This document shows positions 1 to 10,709 of a stretch of 64,000 nucleotides of DNA, piece after piece. Numbering within the stretch: the stretch's first letter is position 1; each line of letters opens with the position of its first letter. Under the pieces are notes generated by a model. It worked only from the letters and a program-made list of their open reading frames with translations, ran no database searches and had not been told where the DNA came from. The stretch is taken from NCBI GenBank assembly GCA_020746105.1, contig CM036642.1, forward strand, positions 3,441,501 through 3,505,500, given 5' to 3'. Both the position numbers and the translations under genes were made by a program. The stretch comes from Trogon surrucura. Lineage: Eukaryota > Chordata > Aves > Trogoniformes > Trogonidae.

Positions 1-3000
1 AATAACATGCGGTAACCAGATGAAATCAGCGTGGCATGATGTAATTGAACTGAAAATTCAATTCATGCACTGTTTTGTCTTTAAAAAGTTGGCTTAAATA
101 GGTCTCTTAGAAATTAGGGGGGATTTTCTTAAAATCACTGCCCGTGTCACATTCTGACTCACTATTTCTCCCCTTTATTCATTTTCAATAATGAGCACGT
201 GGGGCCTGTCCCTAAGTCTATTGAGCTCTATTGAAAGATTACTATTGATTCCAGATTTTGGACTTGGCTGATCAGGAATTTTGCAGTAAAATACGGAAGA
301 ATGACTATTGTGCATTTCTCAGGACAGCTGGACTAACACATTAATGCTCCCATGAGTTCTTCAGGAATATGATTCCACCAACTAATACCTAACTTTTTTT
401 GAAAACGTTTCTTGTATTTAGTTTCCCCCTTGTCTCCTTTCTTAAGTAAAAGTAATGGGATAAAATAATTTTAACTCTCCTAAGCAGTCCCTTGTTTCTC
501 AGAGTAATATTCCTGTGGACCACCTTAAAGAATTCCCTCTTCTTGTTTTTATACACGTTTCAGATATTTATACAAGATGTATGAACATAAAAGGTTTATT
601 CATAACGTTGTTTCTGAAACGGGGAACTAAAGCTAAATGTAATCTGGTTCAGTCCCCAGCTGATGTAAATCACTCCAGCTCTCCTGGAAGTTGCTGATGA
701 GCTCTTTTGGGCACCCAGTTAAGGATTTCTTTTAGCAGGAATGGGAGGAAGGCAAGCATTGAATAAAACTGTGGGGAATAAACTTGTGCTGCCCGTGGCG
801 GTGTCTCTGGATGCCCAGTGTGCTGGAAATTCATCACGGAGTTTCTGGCTCTGCTGCCAGAGGTGGAGGTGAGATGAGATCATGGCTCGGGCTGCCAGAG
901 CCGATGTCACTGCTAACAGGTAACGGTGGCGTGGAAATGCAGCGGCACAGAAATTGGGCTGACCTAGTTACCTGAATACGCATGCAGAGCCCTCACTGAG
1001 CTCGATCATGATGAAGTGCATGCTACGTGTTTTGGCTGCAGTGTTACTAAGGTTAGCTAGTTCGGGCCGGCTACATGTCCCACTCTCAGTTGCTGGGGCA
1101 CTTAAGCCTGTCTAGTTCTGCTAAATTTATTGCTACGGAGTTAAAATGACAAAACTAACCCCTTGTAGCTTGTAGCGGAGAGAACTGAAGTGTAAGAATG
1201 GGGAGTATTAACATCTGACTCACTGTCCCCAAAGTAAGAGAGATATAGTGGGAGATCAAGACAGGTAGTGACTTGATTAAAAAGATGGGAGTGAAATGGC
1301 AAAGCAGAGGAGAAATGTGGGAGAGGGGGTAAATAAACCAGCCAGGGACATGTCTCCCATTTTAAACTCTGAGGTCCAGCTGCAAAAGGGAAGATGCTGG
1401 GCAATATTGGCTCACTCTCAGAACGTGGGGTCGCTGATGAGGCACTTCAGATGCCCCCACCATGAAGTGTCCATGGGGTCAGAAGAAGTCTCTGTAGTGC
1501 AACTACAAGGGAAGGCAGAATTTGCCTTCCTCCCCTCCAGCTGACCAACCCTGGCAGCACTGGTGCAGGCTGCAGCTGTGCCTGGCCAAAATGTTCCACG
1601 GCTCAATAAACAGCACTTTGAAAAGTAAGTTAAGAAGTGATAGTCCGTGCAGTTGGGCTGGCATTTGCAGTGGGAGATAACTCCCCTACTCCCTCCCTGC
1701 TGGAAGCTGCAATGAGCAGAGGCTGCTGGAAAACGCCTTTGAGAGAAGCTCTGCTGCTGGCAGAGCACACGAGCATCCATGAGCAGAGCTTCATGTTCCA
1801 CCCTTGTTTCTTTCAGAAAAGTTGAATAAAGGAGGCTGGAAGTTGAAAAGTGAGAAGTACCGTTTGCCAAACCAGCTCTCCGGTGTTCCCTTTATTCTTC
1901 CCTCAGACCAGAAGATGAGCACAGGCTTCTTCCTACTACTTACATACCGTATTTCCACAAAACTGAATGGTTACAGTGTGGTAATGAGCAATAGATTATC
2001 AGATGTTCAGATAAGATGGATCTAATGGCTTGCAGTTTGTAGGGTAAGTACAGTAATTATTAAACCCCTCATTTTACGGGCAGAGCAAAAATTACATTAT
2101 TTACCCCAAATTTCACATTAAGTCATTCACAGTGTGAGGGAAATGGCTAAGGGAATAACATGGCTGTATTGAGAGCAGACCTCAGGTAGCTGTGGTCTCT
2201 AACAGTTGGGTAGTGAGCGAGCAGAGTTACTGCATAAATATCACCTTGTAGTGGAAGAGCTTTCCAATATCTCTCACATCCTGCAAACTCCCAGCCAGTT
2301 GTAATGTAGTGAAACAGCAGAGGCAAAATCTTTAACAAATGGGGCCAGGAAGGAAACAGCTTTAATTCTTTGGCCAGAAAGCCTCTCTGATGAGCAGCGG
2401 TTTACATGACTACAAACAGGCAGGAGCCCTCTGGGCTTTTTTAAGTCTTGTGGTCTTCATATTTACAGGCGAAAAAATGCCAAGAAATATCAAAGCTGCG
2501 TCTTGTCTTAGTTTGTTAGCATGATTCCCCAGCCTGCAAAGTTGATTCTTTTTATTGGACACGAAGAAAGTCCTCCTTATGTATCTTCTGTGAGGACTAT
2601 CTAAGCTTGGCACGGAGTCCCTCCAACAGCTTTCAGTAAGTTCTTCAGCCTCTAGCCATGAAGCTGAAAGTTACCATGGCCCTTTCATGCTTAAATTCCT
2701 GGTAGGAAGTTTGGGTTTCATGCTTTACTATGGTTTTCCTACCAACTTTGATCTTCACTCTTGGGAGTCTCATTTACACTCAGCTGTATCCGCATCCCTG
2801 GCCTTAATCTTTCATAACGGAGTGGCCTCCTTCTCCGAGTGTGACAGCTCTCCTAACCCCCCCGCCCACTTGCCACTGGAGATGCAGGAGACTCTCCAAC
2901 TGTTATGAAAACAGATAAGTTAATTGGCTAGGCTCGTACTCCAAATATTTGGTTTCGTTTGTCACTACGAGTCCCTCAATTCTCCATCAATAAAGCCCCC

Positions 3001-3189
3001 ATCTCCATATCATCTAGGAATTAATATAATAATTTTGGGGTCTTGTGCATGAGTAATGAACATGCCCCTCTACCAAGCAGAGCCTTGGGTACAAGACAAT
3101 TATCTTCTCTTGGGTCTGTGCTTCGGTGATGGCATGAAGCAATCACTGTAGGAAAAACAGGGAGAGTGGTTAGAGGTTTACGAGTAATG

Positions 3190-3208
3190 TTTTTTTTTTT
3201 TTTTTTTT
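3190..3208. repeat. Poly-T tract
   Basis: An uninterrupted run of about 19 T. No recognisable retroelement or target-site duplication flanks it, so it is a simple homopolymer and probably length-variable. Confidence 0.9.
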
Positions 3209-4054
3209 GAGGGGGGAAAATAGTCTGAGAGAACTGGGGGTTTTTATTCAAGAGGAGGCTGAAAGTGAAACTTGAAAATCGCCTTGAAATACATAAAAGA
3301 AAAGCGGAGAAGGGAATGCATTGTTCTCCGTGTCCACTGGAGATGAGGCCCACAAGACAGTTCTGTGATTCTTCTCAAAGAAAAAAAATATCTTGTGCCT
3401 GTACAATCTGACAGAAAGAGGATCTGCTGGACTGCAGGGTGTAAAACATTTTGCCTGCATTTGTCGGTCTGTTGGCGACCAAGGTTTTTTTTTTTCCCGC
3501 TAGCTTCCTCCTTGGCAGTCCGTTTGAAAGTGGCTCATATTTTGTTATTACCTCTGATGGTGAGCAAAAAACCATATCTACAAGTTAACTCTCGTTTATG
3601 ATCTTCTCATAATGATAAAGTGGTTCTTTTAACAGTCCCGTTGCTTGCCAAAAACCTATTATTGCAGGTCGAAAGCCATTTCCAAAATAATTTATTGGAT
3701 AACTGCAGTCAGAGTAAGAAACCTTAGGAAGGCTCTAATTTAATACCAGCATTTAAATACATTTTAATGTACCCATAACCAGAATATCCAGATGCCATAT
3801 GTGTAAGCGTAGCATTGTGTGTCTCCAGAAAACTCTGTGGAAATTAAAGGCAGCTATGAACCTTGCCACAAGCAGAGACTTCTCCCAGAGAGGTCGAACC
3901 ATGCAGGGTGGTTTTTTGGGTCCAGATACAAAATTCGTCAAGATTTATAAATCATCTTCGCTCCTTTGAACACAAGATCATTCACGAAGAGGAAAGCCTT
4001 GCTAACTGAGTTATTTCCTTTACTGAGCCTCTTATACTAAGAATTAGTTGGGGC

Positions 4055-4073
4055 TTTTTTTTTTTTTTTTTTT
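4055..4073. repeat. Poly-T tract
   Basis: An uninterrupted run of about 19 T followed by GACAG. It resembles a pyrimidine tract before a splice acceptor, but no open frame or exon-like sequence follows. Confidence 0.9.
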
Positions 4074-4617
4074 GACAGAAATCACATGAGTTCTGTGACT
4101 CACAAGGGCTGTAGGTGGTATTATTTGTTTTGGTGTCTGGAATCCCAACGTCAAACTTGTCTTTGTCAGGAGACTGATACAACGTTGGTTTTGGCGAGAA
4201 GCATGGTAGGAGAAAGGACATCACTTAACAGATACTTAAATTGTGGTCAGGCTCTGAAAACTGACTCTTAGAAATGACATTGTGGTTTTCCATATTTATT
4301 TTCTCTCAACAACTTCCAGAAACAATCTTGCTGAGTTCACGAATCTAAAGGTGATTTGTTGAGCTGTCACCTCTCGGTGCTCAGTGGAGGGTTTTGAGAT
4401 CCCGACCCTTTTCCCTGTGCCTCTCCCGTCATCGCCGCTAAGAAGGATTCCACAACTGGAAACTAGCTGACACGGCGCTGATGGATGCATGAGGCTGGGT
4501 AACCTCCAGCTCGGTCTTGCACAGCTCCCTCAGCTTATCAGGGATAAGAAGAGCCATAATCCAGCTTTGGCTTGAGTTAACACAAAGGTGTGCAGAAGGA
4601 AGGTTATAAAGCAGCCG

Positions 4618-4750
4618 TAGGATGCTCTGGTGGTTGAGACATGGCTCTGAGGCTAAGGATGCCTTAATTCAATTCCCATCTTTAAAATAATACGTCGTCA
4701 TGATGGCTAGATCAATATATACTCTGTACTGCCTCACCCAACTGTGGGCT
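4618..4750 (-). mobile_element. MIR-type SINE fossil, minus orientation
   Basis: The plus strand reads as a degraded reverse complement of the tRNA-derived MIR SINE. It has GGATGCTCTGGTGGTTGAGA, then a B-box-like TTCAATTCCCATC near 4668-4680, then CTCTGTACTGCCTCACCC near 4721-4738, matching the usual 'tctgtgcctcagtttcc' part. The order of the blocks supports MIR; divergence is high. The element is non-autonomous and encodes nothing. Assignment is from remembered consensus. Confidence 0.55.
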
Positions 4751-6094
4751 TAGGCAGAGCTAGCAAAAGCAGTTTAGAATTAGCCAGTACGACTAATATG
4801 CAGATATTTTCTTTTAACATGATTGCTTTTCCGTTTGGACAAGCAGTTGTAGGGCATGCCCAAGCTGCCGTTCAGCTGTGGGATCTCATATGCAAAGAGA
4901 CACCCATGTTGCCTGATGGTATGTGATAAGGTGAGAAATAGAATTGACGTGTAGTAGCTGGAGAAGTGCTGCATTTTACTGTGTTCTCTAAGTCTCCTGA
5001 TTTTGGGGGATTAGTGAGTCAGTTAAAGCAGAACTTCTTCCTGCCTTTCACACAATGCAGAAGGAGGAGAATGCAGGAAGGATGGAAAAAGCAGGAAATT
5101 TGAATACTGCCTTTTGCATTAGAGAAAAAGCAATTTGGGAGTTACAAGACAGCATCGAGAGTGAGACCACGTTTTATAAAGCTGGTTGGTACTAGACAAA
5201 TTCTAATGAAGATTCCTGTTACCTCTTGAAAACTGGATGGAAAAGATGCGCAGAAGGGATAACCCAGTTCTCAAACGAAGGGTTTGGAAAGCAACTTGCA
5301 ATGAAGACAAGTTTGTAATTGCACTAGTGGAGACTGGCACATGCAGTAGCCAGATTACTCCTTCAGCCTGAAAAAGCTGGTATGTGTGCAGGTTGTCAGC
5401 TAAAGCTACATGTGGATGATATTAATCTGGCTCCAAAACTTAGCTTAACTGTACTTAATGCAACATTCTTGCCTAAAAACTGAAGCTAATTAGTCCATGT
5501 GGAATGAAGCTGCTGATGCAACTAGACTGCTGCTGATGCCAGAGCTAGCAGGGGTTCCTCTCCTCGGTGCCATGTAGACACAGTCATAGGATACTAGTCA
5601 AGCAAAAATAAATCAGTATAACTGAAATGTCCTGGACTTGTCATGGCGAAAAAAGTGATGATATTGAGAAAAATCACCTCATCTTTCCATGGAAAATATT
5701 CAAAGACAGTTAAGATGCCAAAAAATTAAGTCATTCTTCTATAATCCATTATACTGAGTGTCTATGGAGAAACATTAGGGATGATCACTTCCTTTAGATG
5801 CCTTAAAAATCAGGTAACTGATTTCCCCGTGTAAAGACATGCATAGGTTATGAATTTTTATTTCAAGAACATGTCATCTTTACGACTGACATACTTGGAG
5901 TGTTACCTTCCTGTGCAAAGGTGGAGTAATTTTGGTTAAGCAACATTTATTGCTCTGCATTCTTATTTAATTGAATTAACTACCTTCTAAATCAGCATGC
6001 TGAGAGAAACCAAAAGAAATTTGGCTTATCGAGGCCTGAAGCTGTGAGCCAGGAGTACTAGGTCCTGTTTCACAGTGCTCTGGGAGACTTTTAA
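4751..6094. other. Unique non-coding sequence
   Basis: Nothing recognisable. The stretch is AT-rich and rich in A/G runs. No open frame stands out and no splice-site pair brackets a coding segment. Confidence 0.55.
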
Positions 6095-6162
6095 AGCCTG
6101 GTCCAAACCCAGCTGAAGTACAACGAGAGTCCCGTTGACTTCAAAGGGTCTGACTCAGGCAG
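6095..6162. repeat. Inverted-repeat interspersed element (sauropsid 'TTGACTTCAA' type)
   Basis: The segment opens with AGCCTGGTCCAAACCC and closes with GGGTCTGACTCAGGC, which pair imperfectly as inverted arms. CCCGTTGACTTCAAAGGG lies between them. Short palindromic elements with this core recur through bird, crocodile and turtle DNA, and several relatives occur in this window (29290, 58917). It behaves like a MITE or hairpin repeat. I do not assign a database name. Confidence 0.5.
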
Positions 6163-7285
6163 CTTTTCTCTGTGTCGGCTTCCTCCTCTTTAAAGCTGGC
6201 AGCAATACCTAATTTTTCAGTACGGGAGACTAATGATTCACCCACACTGTGCAAGGATCATGGGGAGTTTTGCCTGAGGGACAGCAGGGAAATTACAGAA
6301 GGCTTATTTTATCAACGGCGCTTCCACCAAACGGTAGGAGCGAGGTTTTTATCTGATAACCCAAGAGGTTGGTAAGAGAAGGCTGCCATGAAAATCTGTG
6401 AAGGGTATGGGAGATGGTGGCTCCGAAACACAAATATTATGAGGTTTCAGGTTATGTTGCTGAGGAAACGTGGTACAGGTTTAGTTAGCACGGCTGGAGC
6501 TTGTCTCGGCTATGGATGTTGTGTGTTTGTGAAGGCTGGTGACTATGTTAAACTGCATCAACAGTCTGAGCTTTGAGGGCTCTGTATTTTTTTCTACACC
6601 CAAGACTTACGTGTATTTTGAGTCTATTTTATTCAAATCTGGGGGTACAAAGGTACGTAGACTGCTACAGTTTTAGCTCATCTCCAAAAGGTCCAAGCCA
6701 GAGCCAAGCTCAGATCCAGACATCCTGGTGTTTGCAAGTCGGTCGCAGGTCGGAGTCTGGCATCTGGCTCCTCTCCAGCCTTCCTGCTTTGAACCTTCTG
6801 CTGAACACCCCTGACTTTGCTTCAGCCTGAGCCACAACCAGCCCCTGTGTGGCTGAGCCCCAGGAGGACTTCACGGAGACCATGGCAGAGACTTTCCCAG
6901 CGTCTGAAGGCACCAGACAAGTCCTTGCAGAGTCCTTGAGCTGAGGGTGTCTTATTTAGCCATGGCTTGAACATCTCCACATATGGTTAAGGTCCCCAGC
7001 ATGACCTGCAGACTTGAGTGTTGGTTCCTGACCCCCAGGTGCAGCCTGTTAGGGGCTGATGGGACTGGGAGGAGCTGGGTGGGTTGCTGCTGGCAGCGTG
7101 GCCAAGGCACCTATGGTAAAGGTGGCTACTTTTTCAAGCTGTCTTCTATATTTTTGGAACAAAGGGAGTGGCACGGAAAGCGGGGATAAGGGCCTATTGA
7201 CAAACGATATCTGAAATTGCAATACAGGCACATGCAGACACACACACAGTGCATATTACAGTAATTTTAATTGCTTGTAATGTAG
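6163..7285. other. Unique non-coding sequence
   Basis: No gene is visible. A short (AC)n run lies near 7237-7247. Open frames of 60-85 codons on both strands have no supporting features. Confidence 0.55.
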
Positions 7286-7286
7286 C

Positions 7287-7363
7287 CCCCTCTCCCCCCC
7301 TTGCTCTCTCCTTCCTCCTCCCGCGCTCTCTCCCCCCGCCAGTCCTCCCCCCCCCCCCCAACA
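7287..7363. repeat. C-rich polypyrimidine tract
   Basis: Almost pure C/T sequence with several C runs, the last about 12-13 C long, interrupted by a short CCCGCG and a GCCAG. The minus strand is correspondingly G-rich and could form G-quadruplex or triplex structures. It immediately precedes the motif-rich block at 7380. Confidence 0.85.
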
Positions 7364-7455
7364 CGAGTTAATCTGTCGCTAGATTCTCAGCTTTTCTTTT
7401 GCTTCTGGTTTCATTTTCAGATGACAAAATTCAAGGCACACAGCTCTGCTGTCTG

Positions 7456-7469
7456 GTTGCCCTGGTAAC
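7456..7469 (+). promoter_or_regulatory. RFX-family X-box motif
   Basis: GTTGCC, a two-base spacer CT, then GGTAAC. This fits the X-box consensus GTNRCC-N(0-3)-RGYAAC at every fixed position. RFX proteins bind such imperfect inverted repeats and drive ciliary, immune and neuronal genes. Binding in vivo is not shown by the sequence. Confidence 0.55.
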
Positions 7470-7555
7470 GGCAGCCTATTATCGTACCTTGTCATTCATC
7501 AAGAAAGAATTGCACTTGACAGAGATAGACCAAAATGCCTGCAGTCTGCAGCATT

Positions 7556-7592
7556 AAAAAAAAAAAGAAAGAAAGAAAAAAAAGGAAAAAAA
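7556..7592. repeat. A-rich/GAAA simple repeat
   Basis: A run of A followed by three GAAA-like units and more A. Simple low-complexity tract. Confidence 0.9.
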
Positions 7593-8551
7593 CTGTTTTC
7601 TTTTCTTCCAAGTATGTAAAAGGCCTTTAATGCCTATTTAGCTACATGTTTTATTTAACATTGCTTATTATCCACTAAAGTGATTGTCGATACTCGTAGA
7701 AATAGATATTTCCTACCCCAAAAATATATTTAAGTCGAATTTGAAATTCTGCCCTGCTTTCAAACCCTTCCACCCTGATGCACAACATAAAGGAAATGGT
7801 TAAATGATAAACGTTTTGCATGTTGAGTTCACCAAGTGACCACACAAATGCTGCCTTTCTGCTTAATTATGTCTTGTGTTGGTTAGCTTTCCTGCTCTCT
7901 TTATAGAGCTTCAGAAATAATTAGCAGGGTATGTAATAAATAATTGAATTTTAGCTTTAATTAATCCTTCAAGTGCAGAGTGTTATGGAATACGGATAAG
8001 TGTACGTACATAAAAAGTACACATGCAGCGTGCGTGTGCACACGTATGTGTGGTGTGTATTAAAAAGGTGGAGGTTTGTCTGAGCATAAAACCCATAATC
8101 ACTCTTTCTGAAGTTGGACCAGTCCCAAATTCATTGTTCTTCAAAGGCAGGAAAAGGTAATTGCTTGTTATTTTGCCTACCTCATCTTCGCCATGTGAAT
8201 TAACCCAAATTAATTCCTGAAATCTGTGGCCTCATACCTTTTGGTTAGTCAGTACATTTATGCAGTGAAACTCTCAGTATTGTATTTTATTTTATTTTTT
8301 TTAAATCTGAGCGTTTTTCTGATAATTCTGTGGCTGTTTAAATAGCTGTAACTGAGGGTTGGGCTTTTTTTGGCTCTTTTTATAAAGGGCTTTGGGTCAG
8401 TTTTTGCTTACATTGGTCAATTTGCTTGTTAAAGGTGAGATATGTTGTAAAATAGGTTTTATTGGCCATGTGGTATTTTAAGTACATATCCTCCTCGCTT
8501 GGGGTTCGAATCTCTGAATGTTGAATCTTTTGTCCTGGAGATCAGAAGGAA

Positions 8552-8571
8552 GAAAAAAAAAAAAAAAAAAA
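8552..8571. repeat. Poly-A tract
   Basis: About 20 A in a purine-rich context. No retroelement is recognised upstream. Confidence 0.9.
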
Positions 8572-8659
8572 GGATGGAGAGATAGCAGAAGAGAGAGTCT
8601 ACTTTAAAAAAGAGGGAAAGGAAAATTCCTCGTGCAGGTTCTAACACCAGCTCTGTTTA

Positions 8660-9350
8660 TTTTCATGGAGAGTGTCGCTGGCGGATGCCCAGCCCGGAGG
8701 GGTGGGGAGCTCTGAACTTGGGAAGTTCTTTTTGCATTTCGCTCCCCCTCTCCTGGGGTCGTCCCCCAAAAATAGAAATCCGCGTGTTGCCCTCTTTCTG
8801 TGCTCCAGCTTTCTGTCTACACAAACTCCCACGAGGGTGAGGGATACGGGAGGGGGGGAAAAAAAATAAAATAAAATACAAATGTTTGTGATGGCACCAA
8901 AGCAGAGGCAGCTCTTTTCATCAAGGCGGGTGAAAGGCTCCCGAGGATGCGTCCTCACCCCTGCAGATCCACAAATCCACGGGCGTTTTTCTGTTCTATC
9001 CGTCGTGGCAACCCACCAAAAAAAAAAATAAAAAAGAGGAGGGAGAGAAGGAGATGGCACTTCAGCTGGGGGCGAATGTGCCGGTTCCTCGAGCCGCGTC
9101 TGAACTTTTTACTTTTTTGCTTTAATAACGCCGCGACACCCGCGTTCATTTCCTGTGCAACCTCGGTCCTACCTTTTGATTTCTAAATCTCCCTTAGGCT
9201 AGTGGTTTCAGCGGACAAAGAAATGAACAGGCAGAAACAATTAAACGAGCAGATACAGTGAAAACCAACACCGCAGCACTTTCGCAGAAATTGCAGCGTA
9301 TGAACGAATTCTGCCGCCTATTTGATGTTTCAACGGCCGGTCTTATTCTT
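8660..9350. promoter_or_regulatory. CpG-rich patch, possible orphan CpG island
   Basis: CpG dinucleotides are far denser than in surrounding sequence. By hand count about 27 fall in 8650-9160 at roughly half GC, an observed/expected ratio near 0.8, with dense clusters at 9069-9102 and 9128-9145. CpG islands normally mark unmethylated promoters. No coding exon or convincing transcription start is identifiable; overlapping open frames (for example 139 codons on the minus strand) have poor composition. It may be a promoter of an unseen non-coding RNA, an alternative promoter, or an orphan island acting as an enhancer. Confidence 0.45.
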
Positions 9351-9979
9351 GCAGTTTCTTCCAGCCTTCCTCTTGGCTAAAGGATTTCTGCCGTCCCTTA
9401 GGACCTCATAAATACATAGGGGCACTGGAAATATTTTTCCTGTGTATTAATATTACATGATAATCTCGTTGAAGAAAAATAAAATGCTGGATCTAGATCT
9501 TCTTAACTGCAAAATGGCTCTTTAAATCCCTTTTAAATGTTCGCATATGTCTTTATGAAAAATTGGAATTTGGAATGTTTATACAGCCCCGAATAGTGCA
9601 AGTGAATATCCTTAAATTAGCTTTTCAAGTTGATTTACAGCCTGAAAATTCTGTAACAAGACACGAGTGTTATCTCTGAGAAAGGAAAAGGTTTTTCTGT
9701 TATTGTCTGTGTGTCTTTGCTGTGAAACAAAATGGGAGCCAAAATGCCAGCTATAAAATGAACTTTCAGGAAGAGAAAAGGCTATGTGGGAATTAGCAAA
9801 GAAGGAATTAACTCGCTCAAAAGTGAAAATGCTGCTTGATTTGGAAAAAAAAATTATTTTAACCAAGATTTGTTGATCAAACTTACAATACAAGGGAAAA
9901 AAACAAGTCCCTGAGAGTTGGTATTTGTTTTACCTGAGAAAGGACTAAACATCTATCAAAAGTATCTAATTAATTGGTT
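9351..9979. other. AT-rich non-coding sequence
   Basis: No gene or repeat is recognised. It separates two CpG-rich patches and could be part of the same regulatory domain. Confidence 0.5.
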
Positions 9980-10340
9980 CTGCCTATTGATATGTCTGTC
10001 ACTTGTCTCGCTGTCTTCCCAGGCTCTTATTTTGTCCGTATAGCCCTGGTACCCGAGCGTGGGGTGGATCAGAAAGCAAGGGGAGCGGGACGGAGCTTTA
10101 TGTATTTCTGAGCATTTTTCATCCGTGCGCTCTGGTTCAGCCACAAAGGAAGTTGTTGGCTGAAGTTTCCGTTGGGTGGATGGAAACGCATTTGCAGACG
10201 GGAAGGAGAGACCCTCATAAAGAGCTCGTCTGGCCCCTCCGTGAGCGAAGCGGGGGACCCTCACCCAGAGAGCTCGACACACAGGGTTTCAGCAACTGCT
10301 TTAGCTTTATCTGTGCGCTGGCGCGCAGGGAGTAGTTGGT
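9980..10340. promoter_or_regulatory. Second CpG-rich patch
   Basis: About 18 CpG fall in roughly 310 bases around 10030-10340 by hand count, ending in GTGCGCTGGCGCGCAGGG at 10314-10331. Open frames of 108-155 codons cross it on both strands. They overlap each other in different frames and show no domain, so they are read as by-products of GC content. Confidence 0.4.
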
Positions 10341-10364
10341 TCTCTGAAGCCAAGTTCTTAAAGT

Positions 10365-10412
10365 ACACTTGGCACGGCTGGGTTTGAACCCTCAAATCTC
10401 TGCAGCGAGTGT
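10365..10412 (-). mobile_element. Possible short MIR remnant
   Basis: CTGGGTTTGAACCC followed by CTCTGC resembles the B-box region of a minus-oriented MIR. The segment is too short for a firm call; it could be chance. Confidence 0.25.
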
Positions 10413-10640
10413 AAGTCAGGGAGATGCTTTCCCTGGGTGGGACCCAGTGGCAAGTGCTGCCCAGCTGTGGCAGGAGGGAAGCCCGTGCAAACCCTCTCCA
10501 GCCTCCAAAACTTGACTCTGGAGGTGAGGAGGGCTGCTGCGGGGTCTGAGAGGAGGTTGCCCTGTGTGAGAGCCAGATGGAGCTTTTATTGAATCCAGCC
10601 TTTGGGTATTGACACAATAAAACACCTCCCGTAAACCAAA

Positions 10641-10709
10641 CTCTCTTTCTCTCATCCCCTTTCTTTCTTTTTTTTTCTCTTTTTCCCCCCTCTCTTTTTC
10701 CTCCTACTG
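10641..10709. repeat. Long polypyrimidine tract ending in CTGCAG
   Basis: About 65 bases of nearly pure C/T, ending in TACTGCAG at 10709. It looks like a splice acceptor on the plus strand, but all three downstream frames reach a stop within seven codons. If it is an acceptor, the exon is non-coding. It may equally be a plain low-complexity tract. Confidence 0.8.

Larger units (their letters stand above)
1..4617. other. Unique non-coding sequence, no gene seen
   Basis: No exon with coding character, RNA gene or clear mobile element is visible. Open frames are short; the longest, 150 codons on the minus strand at 1418-1870, has no recognisable domain. Two long T runs lie at about 3190-3208 and 4055-4073. 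They could be A-tails of minus-strand retrocopies, but no retrocopy body is recognisable beside either. Confidence 0.6.
7380..8010. promoter_or_regulatory. Candidate regulatory block with RFX site and AT-rich motifs
   Basis: No open frame crosses this block, and no mobile-element signature or long tandem repeat is visible apart from the A/GAAA tract at 7556-7592. It contains a perfect RFX X-box at 7456-7469 and many homeodomain-type ATTA/TAAT cores, including AATAATTAGCAGG near 7916 and TTTAATTAATCC near 7955. Such sequence is typical of conserved non-coding enhancers near developmental genes. That function is inference; conservation is not visible from one genome. Confidence 0.35.

Noticed and set aside
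1418..1870. Minus-strand 150-codon open frame
   Set aside because: No domain; overlapped by plus-strand frames of similar quality.
7421..7480. Coding exon after the acceptor-like TTCATTTTCAG
   Set aside because: The downstream frame stops at the TAA inside the X-box; no other frame is open for long.
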